A stretch of 64,000 nucleotides of DNA from Butyrivibrio sp. AE3004 (GTDB taxonomy: Bacteria > Bacillota > Clostridia > Lachnospirales > Lachnospiraceae): assembly GCF_000703165.1 (NCBI RefSeq), contig NZ_JNLQ01000002.1, positions 930,001-994,000 on the forward strand, given 5' to 3'. The translations under genes and the position numbers were made by a program. A model generated the notes under the pieces. It did not search any database and was not told where the DNA came from. It worked only from the letters and a program-made list of their open reading frames with translations. Shown piece by piece: positions 1 to 8,609 of the stretch (positions within the stretch are counted from its first letter, which is position 1; each line of letters opens with the position of its first letter).

Positions 1-1
1 T

Positions 2-3000
2 TCCACCTGTATAAGGGATGATGAACTGTATATCGGTACGGATAGCGGCTTACAGATAATAGACGCTAATGAGCAGATCGTGGAGAATGAACTGACAGAT
101 TACCTTAAAGGGACAAGAATCAGATGTATAGTCTGTGATGAAGATAATAATTTGTGGATATGTACTTATACCGATGATAAGGGACTTATCTATTACTCAA
201 AAGACAATATCATAAAATGCTATACAGAGGGTGTAGGCCTGTCAAGCAATGAAGTAAGATGCGCAGCGACGACAGATGACCGCTCGGTACTTGTGGGGAC
301 TAATGGGGGTGTCTCCGTAATAAAGGATGGCAGGGTAAAGAAGACCTATGGTGAAAATGAAGGACTTACAAATACTGTAATCCTTACCATTGAAGAGGGA
401 GATAATAATACTATTCTTGCCGGAACCGACGGTGGTGGCATTTTTGAAATAACAAGGAACGGAATAAACAGGATAAACCGGAAAAACGGTCTTACCAGTG
501 ATGTTGTCCTGAAAATAAAGTGGGATGAGAAACACGGTGTTTACTGGATTATTACATCAAATTCCATTCAGTATATGAAGGAAGGTAAAATTAAGAATGT
601 AGACACCTTCCCGTTTAATAATATTTGCGATGTCTATTCTGATGATAATGATATTTTGTGGGTACTTTCAGCTTATGGGGTATTTACTGTAAAAGTGCGG
701 GAAATGCTTGATAACAATGTTACCGATTACAGATTAAGTACGATAGAAAACGGTCTTACCAGTGTGCCTACGGACAATGCATACAGCACTTTGAGTGATT
801 CGGGAATACTGTATATTTCCGGAAGAAGCGGTGTATGCAGTGTTAATGTAAACAATTTTTTTGATCAGTCTTCACAAATAAAAATCGGAGTAAGATCCAT
901 AACAATAAATGGTGAAGAGATCATGCCTGATGCAAATGGGGATTATGTACTGCCTTCAAATCTGGGAAGAGTACAGATAAGTGCAGCAATACTTGATTAT
1001 TCCATGGCAAATCCCCTGGTTCACATGTATCTTGATGGTGCCGGAGACAGCGGTATTACTGCTACCCAGAACAAACTGTCTGCTCTTGAATATACAGGAC
1101 TTAAATACGGAAACTATAATCTTCACATACAGATAATCAGCCCTTCAAGCGGAGATATTTATCAGGAGAAGGTATTCAGGATAGTTAAAAAGCCTCATTT
1201 TGTGGAGCTTACGATTATCAGGATACTTTTGGCTGTTGCTCTTTCAATTATTGTCGGATTTATCGTGTGGAGAGTTATGACAGGGACTGTCATAAGAAGG
1301 CAGTATGAACAGATAAGGGCAGCCAGGGATGAGGCAGAGAGAGCTAATCTTGCAAAATCCAGATTTCTGGCCAATATTTCACATGAGATCAGAACACCTA
1401 TAAATACAATTATGGGAATGGATGAAATGATAATGAGAGAGGATCCGACTGATGTGCCAAAGCCATATTTTCTCTCAATGATAAATTATGCCACTGACAT
1501 AAGGAGTGCAACAGAATCACTTTTAAATCTGATAAACGATCTTCTTGATATATCAAAAATCGAATCCGGCAAAATGCACCTTGTGGAGACTGAATATGAT
1601 ACTATTGAATTAATAAGATCTATAGTTACGATGATACGGGTGCGTAGCGAGCAGAAGGACCTTACATTTGAGATCAATATAGATGAAAAACTGCCCAGAA
1701 AGCTTTATGGCGATTCCGGAAAGATCAAGCAGATAATACTTAATCTTTTGACAAATGCGGTTAAATATACTGATGAAGGTGGTTTTACACTAAAGGTGCT
1801 TGTGGCAGAGATGACGGAAGCCACCTGCAGTATAAAAATATCCGTTAAGGATACGGGTATAGGTGTAAAGGCTGAGGATGTAGATAAACTTTTTACAGCT
1901 TATGAAAGACTGGATGAAGAAAAGAACAAGGCTATTCAGGGAACCGGACTGGGACTTGATATATCCAGGCGTTTCGCAGAGCTTATGAATGGACAGCTTT
2001 GGTGCGAAAGCGTATATGGAAAAGGGTCTGAGTTCATTTTTACCCTGAACCAGAAGATTGTTGATCCTGAAGGAATAGGCAAGTTTATTGAACATGAGGA
2101 AAAGGCAATAAGCGGACCGTACATACCTCAGTTTATAGCTCCGGATGCGGAGATCCTTGTGGTTGACGACAATCCTATGAACCTGAATGTTATAAAAGGA
2201 CTTCTTAAGGCTACCAGGATGTTCGTAACTACTGCTTCAAGCGGAGAGGAATGCCTTGAAAAGATAAAGTACGGCAGCTTTAACCTGGTACTTCTTGATC
2301 ATATGATGCCCGGCATGGATGGTATTGAAACCCTTGAGCACATTAGGGAAACACATCCTGATCTTCCTGTATATGCTCTTACCGCGAATGCGGCAGCAGG
2401 CGGATCTGCTTTCTATAAATCCAAAGGGTTTGACGGATATCTGCCAAAGCCTGTGGACAGCGTAGAGCTTGAAAAAGCAATAATGAAGCATCTGCCTCCC
2501 GAGATAATGATGAAGCCTGAAGTTAATGAAGCCTATGTGGAAACTGAGGAATTCCCTGAAGATAAACGATGGCTTAATGATGTAGAAGGCATATCTTCTT
2601 TATTTGGAATAAAAAACTCCGGAGGAATTACTGCTTTTATTAATTCTATAACGCTATTTTATGATACGATAGATAGTAACGCAGAGGTTATTGAAAAAGC
2701 ATATAACAGTAATGATATAAGATTATTTACAGTGAAGGTACATGCGCTTAAGAGCTCCTGCAGAATTGTTGGTGCAATGGAGCTTTCCGCACTTGCGGAA
2801 AAACTTGAGAATGCAGGTAACAAAGGCGATATTGAGTTTATAAATGAAAATACATCTACGCTTCTGTCTGATTACAGAGCATATAAGGAAAAGCTTAAAG
2901 GACTTGGAGCTAATGAGACTGAAGATGATTCTTCAAAGGAGTTTATACCGGAAGATGAACTGATGGGGGCATACGAAGCGCTAAAAGAGCTTGTACCGCA

Positions 3001-3142
3001 GATGGACTATGACGGAGTTGAAATGGTACTTTATGAACTTAAGAACTATAAGCTTCCTGATGGAGATAAAGAGAAAATCGCTGAACTTGAGAAACTGCTT
3101 AAAACCTTTAGCTGGGATGAAATGGAAAAACTGCTTGGATAA
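2..3142 (+). CDS. Hybrid sensor histidine kinase with propeller sensor (5' partial)
   Basis: The reading frame is open to the window edge, so the start lies upstream; the GTG at 80 is internal, and residue numbers here count from it. Order: regulator-propeller repeats (about 1-265, recurring WI/VGT.GG elements), a Y_Y_Y-like beta domain (270-370), one membrane helix (377-398), a HisKA domain with phospho-acceptor His435 in NISHEIRTP, an HATPase domain with DTGIGV and GTGLGL boxes, a receiver with phospho-acceptor Asp740 in LLDHMMPGMDG, and an HPt domain with His888 in VHALKSS. This is a full four-step phosphorelay in one chain with an extracytoplasmic sensor; propeller kinases of this build often sense carbohydrates, but the ligand cannot be read here. 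A response regulator gene starts 9 nt after the stop and is a likely partner. Confidence 0.93.
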   Translation, partial: STCIRDDELYIGTDSGLQIIDANEQIVENELTDYLKGTRIRCIVCDEDNNLWICTYTDDKGLIYYSKDNIIKCYTEGVGLSSNEVRCAATTDDRSVLVGTNGGVSVIKDGRVKKTYGENEGLTNTVILTIEEGDNNTILAGTDGGGIFEITRNGINRINRKNGLTSDVVLKIKWDEKHGVYWIITSNSIQYMKEGKIKNVDTFPFNNICDVYSDDNDILWVLSAYGVFTVKVREMLDNNVTDYRLSTIENGLTSVPTDNAYSTLSDSGILYISGRSGVCSVNVNNFFDQSSQIKIGVRSITINGEEIMPDANGDYVLPSNLGRVQISAAILDYSMANPLVHMYLDGAGDSGITATQNKLSALEYTGLKYGNYNLHIQIISPSSGDIYQEKVFRIVKKPHFVELTIIRILLAVALSIIVGFIVWRVMTGTVIRRQYEQIRAARDEAERANLAKSRFLANISHEIRTPINTIMGMDEMIMREDPTDVPKPYFLSMINYATDIRSATESLLNLINDLLDISKIESGKMHLVETEYDTIELIRSIVTMIRVRSEQKDLTFEINIDEKLPRKLYGDSGKIKQIILNLLTNAVKYTDEGGFTLKVLVAEMTEATCSIKISVKDTGIGVKAEDVDKLFTAYERLDEEKNKAIQGTGLGLDISRRFAELMNGQLWCESVYGKGSEFIFTLNQKIVDPEGIGKFIEHEEKAISGPYIPQFIAPDAEILVVDDNPMNLNVIKGLLKATRMFVTTASSGEECLEKIKYGSFNLVLLDHMMPGMDGIETLEHIRETHPDLPVYALTANAAAGGSAFYKSKGFDGYLPKPVDSVELEKAIMKHLPPEIMMKPEVNEAYVETEEFPEDKRWLNDVEGISSLFGIKNSGGITAFINSITLFYDTIDSNAEVIEKAYNSNDIRLFTVKVHALKSSCRIVGAMELSALAEKLENAGNKGDIEFINENTSTLLSDYRAYKEKLKGLGANETEDDSSKEFIPEDELMGAYEALKELVPQMDYDGVEMVLYELKNYKLPDGDKEKIAELEKLLKTFSWDEMEKLLG

Positions 3143-3151
3143 GGAGTTATT

Positions 3152-3910
3152 ATGAAAAAAAACCGGATTATGGTTATTGGAGAGAAGGAGACTTTCCTCG
3201 TCAAAGTACTCATCCAGAAAATAAAGGATGCGGAAATGGACGGTATATTTAAAAAATGGGAAATCGACAGTATTAATGCGGGATGGGAAGGAAGCGACCT
3301 TATCGTTCCTTATATGACTGACGGAGACAGACCAAGCGAAGAAGTCCTCAGATTCCTTATTGATAAGCTGACTGATGACCATATGGAGATGATTCCCATC
3401 GGCGAGAAAAGTGATATTAAATATATCGAAGATCACGTTCCGGCAGACCTTGTTTATCGGAGCTTTACACGTCCTGTTGATAATGCGGAGTTTGTTCGGA
3501 CTGTAAACGAGCTGTTCAGTAAGGCTGCGATGGGCGAGTTTAAGAAGAGCATTCTTGTAGTGGACGATGATGCAAATTATCTCGGACTTGTCAGAGAATG
3601 GCTTCGTGAAACATATAAGGTATCAATGGCAACCTCAGGCATGCAGGCAATTAAGTGGCTTGGCAAAAACAAGGCTGATTTAATCCTGCTTGACCACGAG
3701 ATGCCTGTTACAACCGGTCCTCAGGTTCTTGAAATGCTTAGAAGTGATGAGGAAACAAAGAATATACCGGTAATGTTTCTTACAGGTAAAAGTGATAAGG
3801 AAAGCGTTATGTCGGTAGTTTCTCTTAAGCCCGAGGGTTATTTTCTTAAGACTATAGGGAGACAGGAACTTCTGGATAAGCTTCAGAATTTCTTTTTATT
3901 ACACAGATAA
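3152..3910 (+). CDS. Response regulator with C-terminal receiver domain
   Basis: 252 aa. The C-terminal half (about 132-252) is a normal receiver: acidic pair in VVDDDANY, phospho-acceptor Asp181 in LILLDHEMP, Thr/Lys switch region in FLTGKSD and the late Lys in YFLKT. The N-terminal 110 residues have a receiver-like length and end in TRPVDNAEFV, like the last helix of a receiver, but lack the acidic pocket, so they may be a degenerate receiver. There is no DNA-binding or enzymatic output domain, so it probably acts by protein contact or passes phosphate on. It follows the hybrid kinase by 9 nt with a good AAGGAG site and precedes the HD-GYP gene by 24 nt, which suggests one operon. Confidence 0.88.
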   Translation: MKKNRIMVIGEKETFLVKVLIQKIKDAEMDGIFKKWEIDSINAGWEGSDLIVPYMTDGDRPSEEVLRFLIDKLTDDHMEMIPIGEKSDIKYIEDHVPADLVYRSFTRPVDNAEFVRTVNELFSKAAMGEFKKSILVVDDDANYLGLVREWLRETYKVSMATSGMQAIKWLGKNKADLILLDHEMPVTTGPQVLEMLRSDEETKNIPVMFLTGKSDKESVMSVVSLKPEGYFLKTIGRQELLDKLQNFFLLHR

Positions 3911-3934
3911 AAGTAACTTTGGGGAGAACATCTG

Positions 3935-6322
3935 ATGTTTGAATTATTGCGTGCATGTCAATTGGATATTATGCTGGTCCTCGCGGGGATTTGCGGGGTA
4001 ACAGCTGCATACACCATATTAGCAAAAAATATGACGCCAAGGAGAAAGGCTTGCATAGCATATCTTCAGTTATCCGGGATGATTCTGATGATCGCTGACA
4101 GACTGGCGTATATTTATCGCGGTGACGAATCAACACTTGGCTTCTGGATGGTCAGGATAACCAACTTTCTTGTGTACTTTATGTCATTCGCGATTCTGCA
4201 TGCCTTCAATCTCTACCTGTCTGATGTCCTTAGGGAAAAGGATTGTCTTGGCTTTGTGCCTTTTAGTTTAAGAATCGTTGAGATTATTATTTCCGTGGGT
4301 GAGCTATTTCTTGTAGTCTCACAGTTTACCGGCTGGCTTTATACCTTTGATGAAACCAATCATTATCATAGAGCGTCGGGACTTATGTTTTTTTACCTGT
4401 TCCCATTTGCTACAATGATAATCTTTTTATGTACGATAATAAAATATCACGGTAATCTTAGAAGGAGATTGCGGATAGGATTTCTGTTTTTTGCGACAGC
4501 TCCTATCATAGCTACTGCGGCTCAGATTTTTTTATACGGGCTTTCTCTCACAAATATCACGATAGTTGTGATCTCTATAATGATCTATACGTTTTCTCTT
4601 ATTGATCTCAATGACATGGCTGAACTTGCTTATAAAAAAGAAGTTGATTATCTTCGAAAAGAACGAAAGAGCATAAAAAACCTTTTTGATCAGACTGCAA
4701 TGGCTCTTGTAAGCGCTATTGATGCAAAAGATAAATATACTCACGGACATTCTTCAAGGGTTGCGGAATATGCAAGGAGAATTGCCGTGGAGTACGGCAT
4801 GAACGATAAGGAATGTGATGAAGTATATTACGCTGCGCTATTGCATGATGTAGGCAAAATCGGGGTTTCCGATGAGATAATCGAAAAGGCAAGTGGACTT
4901 ACAGATGAGGAATATGAGGAAATTCAGCAGCATGTATATATCGGGAGCGAAATACTTTCAAGTATTACCGAGTTCCCATATCTTAGTATCGGGGCAAAAT
5001 ATCACCATGAAAGATACGACGGAAAGGGCTATCCCGATAAGCTAAGAGGCGATGACATACCTGTGATAGCCAGGATAATTGCGGTTGCCGATGCCTATGA
5101 TGTGATGACCTCAAAGAGAAAGTACAGAGATGCAAGTCCGCAGGAAAAGGTCAGGGAAGAAATAATAAAGGGAACCGGTACACAGTTTGATCCCGTATTC
5201 GCCAAGATCATGCTTCATCTTATCGATATCGATGAAGAATACGAGATGCAGGAGAAGACGAATTTAAAAGAGCTTGCGGGAAGAAATGAGCTTCATCCTG
5301 TGGAATACAGAAGTGAAGTATCAGAAGGAATACTGATAAATCAATATACTACAAAAATTCATATGAAATGTGAGACAGAGGAAGATCTTGGTAATCAATT
5401 CAGCATGCCTGCACTTCTTTTGTTCGATTCACTTGATGGACGTATTTACAATGAAGCCAAAAAGATTGAAGAACTGAATTATTTTGAATTTGGTGAAATT
5501 TGGTTCGATGGTAACAAGGTCTGCAGCGGAGCCAGGGATATTCAGACTCAGATAAAGGTCTTGGAGAAGCAGGGGCCTGTTATAGAGAAAAAGAGTGTAA
5601 CAGAGTATGATGTTGAAGCGGTAAAAATCAAGGATCATGCCAAGATCACGATAAGCAGTAAATACAAGATTGTGGAGGCGATCATTGCACTTCCTAATGC
5701 TTCAAGGTTTATGTATATTTCCCTTACAGGAGAGCATTGTCATATAACCGATGTAGTTATAAGTAAGGCAGATGAGCCTATAGATGAAAATTATATCCCT
5801 CGAATTGCTGAGGAGATAAGCTATATCAACACGATAGTCGGTGATGTTCCCAACATACAGGTTGACGGCTATCATATGGCTATCACTGACGGTGTTCCAA
5901 TCAGGGATGGAATGAGAATTGACTTCCACGCCATGAGTCTTCCTACAGCCAGGCTTGTGTGGCATTGTCCGCATATTATATTTTTCTACTCCGATGATAA
6001 AAAGGTAAACGGGCCGAATTACAAAGAGTTTGCGCTTATAAGACTTGATGGTGAGTACTGGGAGTCAAACGGATCATCGGAAAATAAGATGGTTACAAAC
6101 ATCCTTGATGATTTTGAAAATTGGGATGTATGGAAGGAATTCAACAAGAAGGGCTATGACTGTGAGCTGAAATTTACCAGGTTTGGAAACAGGATCACCC
6201 TTACGACAGTAAATGGTGGAATTTCAATACGAAATGTCACAAACGTTTACGATAATCCCGAGGAGATTTATGTTGCGCTCACAGGCGATCAGGTAGCACT
6301 TACAGAGATAAGATATCTGTAA
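3935..6322 (+). CDS. Membrane HD-GYP domain protein (putative c-di-GMP phosphodiesterase)
   Basis: 795 aa. About seven hydrophobic helices fill residues 8-225. An HD-GYP domain follows (about 250-420), with His270, the HD pair at 304-305 in LLHDVGKIG, tandem His357-His358 and DGKGYP near 362-366. These are the metal-binding and GYP signature residues, so c-di-GMP (or related dinucleotide) hydrolysis is plausible. Residues 455-795 match no family I recognise; they hold two similar segments ending in YISLTGEHCHITD and YVALTGDQVALTE, which suggests a duplicated beta-sandwich module. Start ATG has a GGGGAG site. The gene ends the first operon, with a strong terminator just after it. Confidence 0.88.
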   Translation: MFELLRACQLDIMLVLAGICGVTAAYTILAKNMTPRRKACIAYLQLSGMILMIADRLAYIYRGDESTLGFWMVRITNFLVYFMSFAILHAFNLYLSDVLREKDCLGFVPFSLRIVEIIISVGELFLVVSQFTGWLYTFDETNHYHRASGLMFFYLFPFATMIIFLCTIIKYHGNLRRRLRIGFLFFATAPIIATAAQIFLYGLSLTNITIVVISIMIYTFSLIDLNDMAELAYKKEVDYLRKERKSIKNLFDQTAMALVSAIDAKDKYTHGHSSRVAEYARRIAVEYGMNDKECDEVYYAALLHDVGKIGVSDEIIEKASGLTDEEYEEIQQHVYIGSEILSSITEFPYLSIGAKYHHERYDGKGYPDKLRGDDIPVIARIIAVADAYDVMTSKRKYRDASPQEKVREEIIKGTGTQFDPVFAKIMLHLIDIDEEYEMQEKTNLKELAGRNELHPVEYRSEVSEGILINQYTTKIHMKCETEEDLGNQFSMPALLLFDSLDGRIYNEAKKIEELNYFEFGEIWFDGNKVCSGARDIQTQIKVLEKQGPVIEKKSVTEYDVEAVKIKDHAKITISSKYKIVEAIIALPNASRFMYISLTGEHCHITDVVISKADEPIDENYIPRIAEEISYINTIVGDVPNIQVDGYHMAITDGVPIRDGMRIDFHAMSLPTARLVWHCPHIIFFYSDDKKVNGPNYKEFALIRLDGEYWESNGSSENKMVTNILDDFENWDVWKEFNKKGYDCELKFTRFGNRITLTTVNGGISIRNVTNVYDNPEEIYVALTGDQVALTEIRYL

Positions 6323-6344
6323 ATAACATGAACAGTGAAAAAAA

Positions 6345-6381
6345 GGCAAAGATGGCCTTCATGCCATCTTTGCCCTTTTTT
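6345..6381 (+). terminator. Rho-independent terminator after the HD-GYP gene
   Basis: A perfect 12-bp stem (GGCAAAGATGGC, 6345-6356, with GCCATCTTTGCC, 6363-6374) with a 6-nt loop is followed by a T run. It separates the first signalling operon from the second. Confidence 0.92.
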
Positions 6382-6548
6382 ATTCTATACAGTTTTCATA
6401 AAATCTTTATATAAATAGCGGTTTCTTCTAATAAACGGACCTGAAAGTTTACTCTTATTTAATTCTATTCATGGTAAAATTTATGTGTATGATTATGTTT
6501 TTTGGGCGGGTATGGTTTCTGACAGTTTCTTTAAATGGAGATTGAACG

Positions 6549-8609
6549 GTGGGAGATAAAAACGATCTTGTTACCAAAAAACATAATGCCGTTATCATAA
6601 TCATAACCACCGCCAGCATGGGTGTATTATTGGAAAGCATCCTGCAGGGATGGGAATTTTGGATGCCTCCGCTTATATTTTTGGGAATCATTATCTGCTG
6701 GGGTATTCATGTAAGAAACCATCTGGAAATGCGCCTTAGGGAAAAAATCTATATATCCTTTTCCATGCTGGTAGCTTTCTATCATGGCGCACATGCGACC
6801 GGGTTCTATGATGCTGTCATTTTCTCTATGCTGCTTATGGTGACTACAGCAATGCTTAAGAGGGAAGAATTTCTGATATTCATTATGGGGGAATTCTTTG
6901 CAATTATGCTTATGCAGATAATTTATGCTGTGGGTACCAATGCTATCGAGTTTAATTCTATTGTTATTTCAAGATTGGTTTTTCAGGGATTATTGGAAAT
7001 ATGCTGCTACAGAGCTCTTAAGACTATACTGAAAAGTGAACGCGTTGTTGAAGATGAGCTTGAAAGCAAATACAGCAATGAGGAGACAGACAGTATCGGA
7101 CTTGAAGACTTTCTTGTCAACATTTCTCATGAACTTAGAACACCTGTAAATGTAATAAACGGTATGACCACCCTCATCCTGAAAAAAGAAAGAAGCGATG
7201 ATGTTATCGCCATCAGGAATGCGGGAGTACGCCTTTCACAGCAGATAGAGGATATTCAGGACTACAGTGAGATACAAAGAGGAGATGCAAGGTTAGAGGA
7301 GGACAGATATGAAATTTCTTCTGTGCTGAATGATATAGTAGCAAATTATAATATTTTCGCTAAGAACGACAAGATTGAATTTGTTATCGATTTGGATCCG
7401 AATTTGCCCGCATGTCTTCGGGGAGATTCTGTAAAAATTCGTAAGATAATGGATCATCTTCTGGACAATGCCTTCAAGTTTACAAGTGAGGGCGGAGTCT
7501 ATCTGAAAATTTCAGGAATAAAAAAAGACTATGGCATAAATCTTACAATTGAAGTATCTGATACCGGCATAGGTATGACTGAAAGTGATATTGAAAGAAT
7601 AACCAGAGGACGATATCAGGTAAATAAGAGGCGAAACAGAAGCACAGGCGGCATAGGCCTTGGACTTTCCATTGTATTTGGTTTTGCACGCCTTATGAAA
7701 GGATTTGTAAGTATTGAGAGTGAGAGACGTAAGGGGACATGCGTACGTGTCAGCATAGCTCAGGAAATAATCGATCATTCACCGTGTATGAGTGTTGCTG
7801 ACAAGAGATTTATCAATATAGCATTCTATTTTATCCCGAACAAGTACAAATATTCAGCTGTTAATGAATACTACAAGGCACTTGGCTCGAACTTTGCTGC
7901 CGGACTACGTCTTAATCTTTATGGTGTTCCCAGCCTGACTGAGTTGAAACGATATATAGATAGGGGAAAGATTACTCATGTGTTTATAGGAATTGAAGAA
8001 TATGACCTTGATCCTGAGTACTTTGAGACAATAGCGCAGGGCAATATCACAGTGGCTGTATCAAGTCGCTATGATTTTCTGCGTCCAAGGAATAGCGGTA
8101 TTATCCGTATAGCAAAGCCTGCAAGTGGGTATCAGATGCTAAGAGTGTTAAACGGAGATATTTATCCAGCCAATATCCTGCCTGAAGAAGGAAGGCCGGT
8201 GCTTGACGGACTTCGTGCCCTCATCGTTGATGATGAACCTATGAACCTTGTTGTGGCCAGCGGACTTTTTAAGGAATACAAAATGAATATTGAGGTCGCA
8301 AACAGCGGAGCAGAAGCTATTGCCAAGTACTCACAGTCATTTTATGACATCATATTTATGGACCATATGATGCCTGAAATGGATGGTATTGAAGCTATGA
8401 AAGAGCTGAGGAAGATTGCTGCACAGAACAACAGGAGTGTTTGCGTTATTGCCCTTACGGCAAATGCCATAAGCGGTGCAAGGGAAATGTTCCTGAAGGA
8501 AGGCTTTGATGGCTTTATAAGTAAACCTATTAATCTAAATGCGTTTGAGAGAGTCATGAACCGCATTTTGAGAAATGGCAATATCCGTGGCAGAGGAGGT
8601 GCAATATGA
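6549..8609 (+). CDS. Hybrid histidine kinase with receiver, membrane-bound
   Basis: 686 aa, GTG start chosen because GGAG at 6537-6540 is spaced 8 nt from it. Residues 10-155 hold several membrane helices with only short loops, so sensing is probably within the membrane or from inside. HisKA has His194 in NISHELRTP; HATPase has the DNAFKFT N box, DTGIGM and GIGLGL. Residues about 425-530 look like a receiver fold without a phospho-acceptor Asp, and a normal receiver follows (Asp605 in IIFMDHMMPEMDG, TANA, late Lys in ISKPI). There is no HPt domain, so a separate HPt protein would be needed to pass phosphate on. Its stop codon overlaps the next start by 4 nt (ATGA), implying coupled translation. 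Confidence 0.91.
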   Translation: MGDKNDLVTKKHNAVIIIITTASMGVLLESILQGWEFWMPPLIFLGIIICWGIHVRNHLEMRLREKIYISFSMLVAFYHGAHATGFYDAVIFSMLLMVTTAMLKREEFLIFIMGEFFAIMLMQIIYAVGTNAIEFNSIVISRLVFQGLLEICCYRALKTILKSERVVEDELESKYSNEETDSIGLEDFLVNISHELRTPVNVINGMTTLILKKERSDDVIAIRNAGVRLSQQIEDIQDYSEIQRGDARLEEDRYEISSVLNDIVANYNIFAKNDKIEFVIDLDPNLPACLRGDSVKIRKIMDHLLDNAFKFTSEGGVYLKISGIKKDYGINLTIEVSDTGIGMTESDIERITRGRYQVNKRRNRSTGGIGLGLSIVFGFARLMKGFVSIESERRKGTCVRVSIAQEIIDHSPCMSVADKRFINIAFYFIPNKYKYSAVNEYYKALGSNFAAGLRLNLYGVPSLTELKRYIDRGKITHVFIGIEEYDLDPEYFETIAQGNITVAVSSRYDFLRPRNSGIIRIAKPASGYQMLRVLNGDIYPANILPEEGRPVLDGLRALIVDDEPMNLVVASGLFKEYKMNIEVANSGAEAIAKYSQSFYDIIFMDHMMPEMDGIEAMKELRKIAAQNNRSVCVIALTANAISGAREMFLKEGFDGFISKPINLNAFERVMNRILRNGNIRGRGGAI

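Noticed and set aside
2981..3436. 151-codon minus-strand frame spanning the kinase end and regulator start
   Set aside because: Antisense to two clear genes and no similarity to a protein family.
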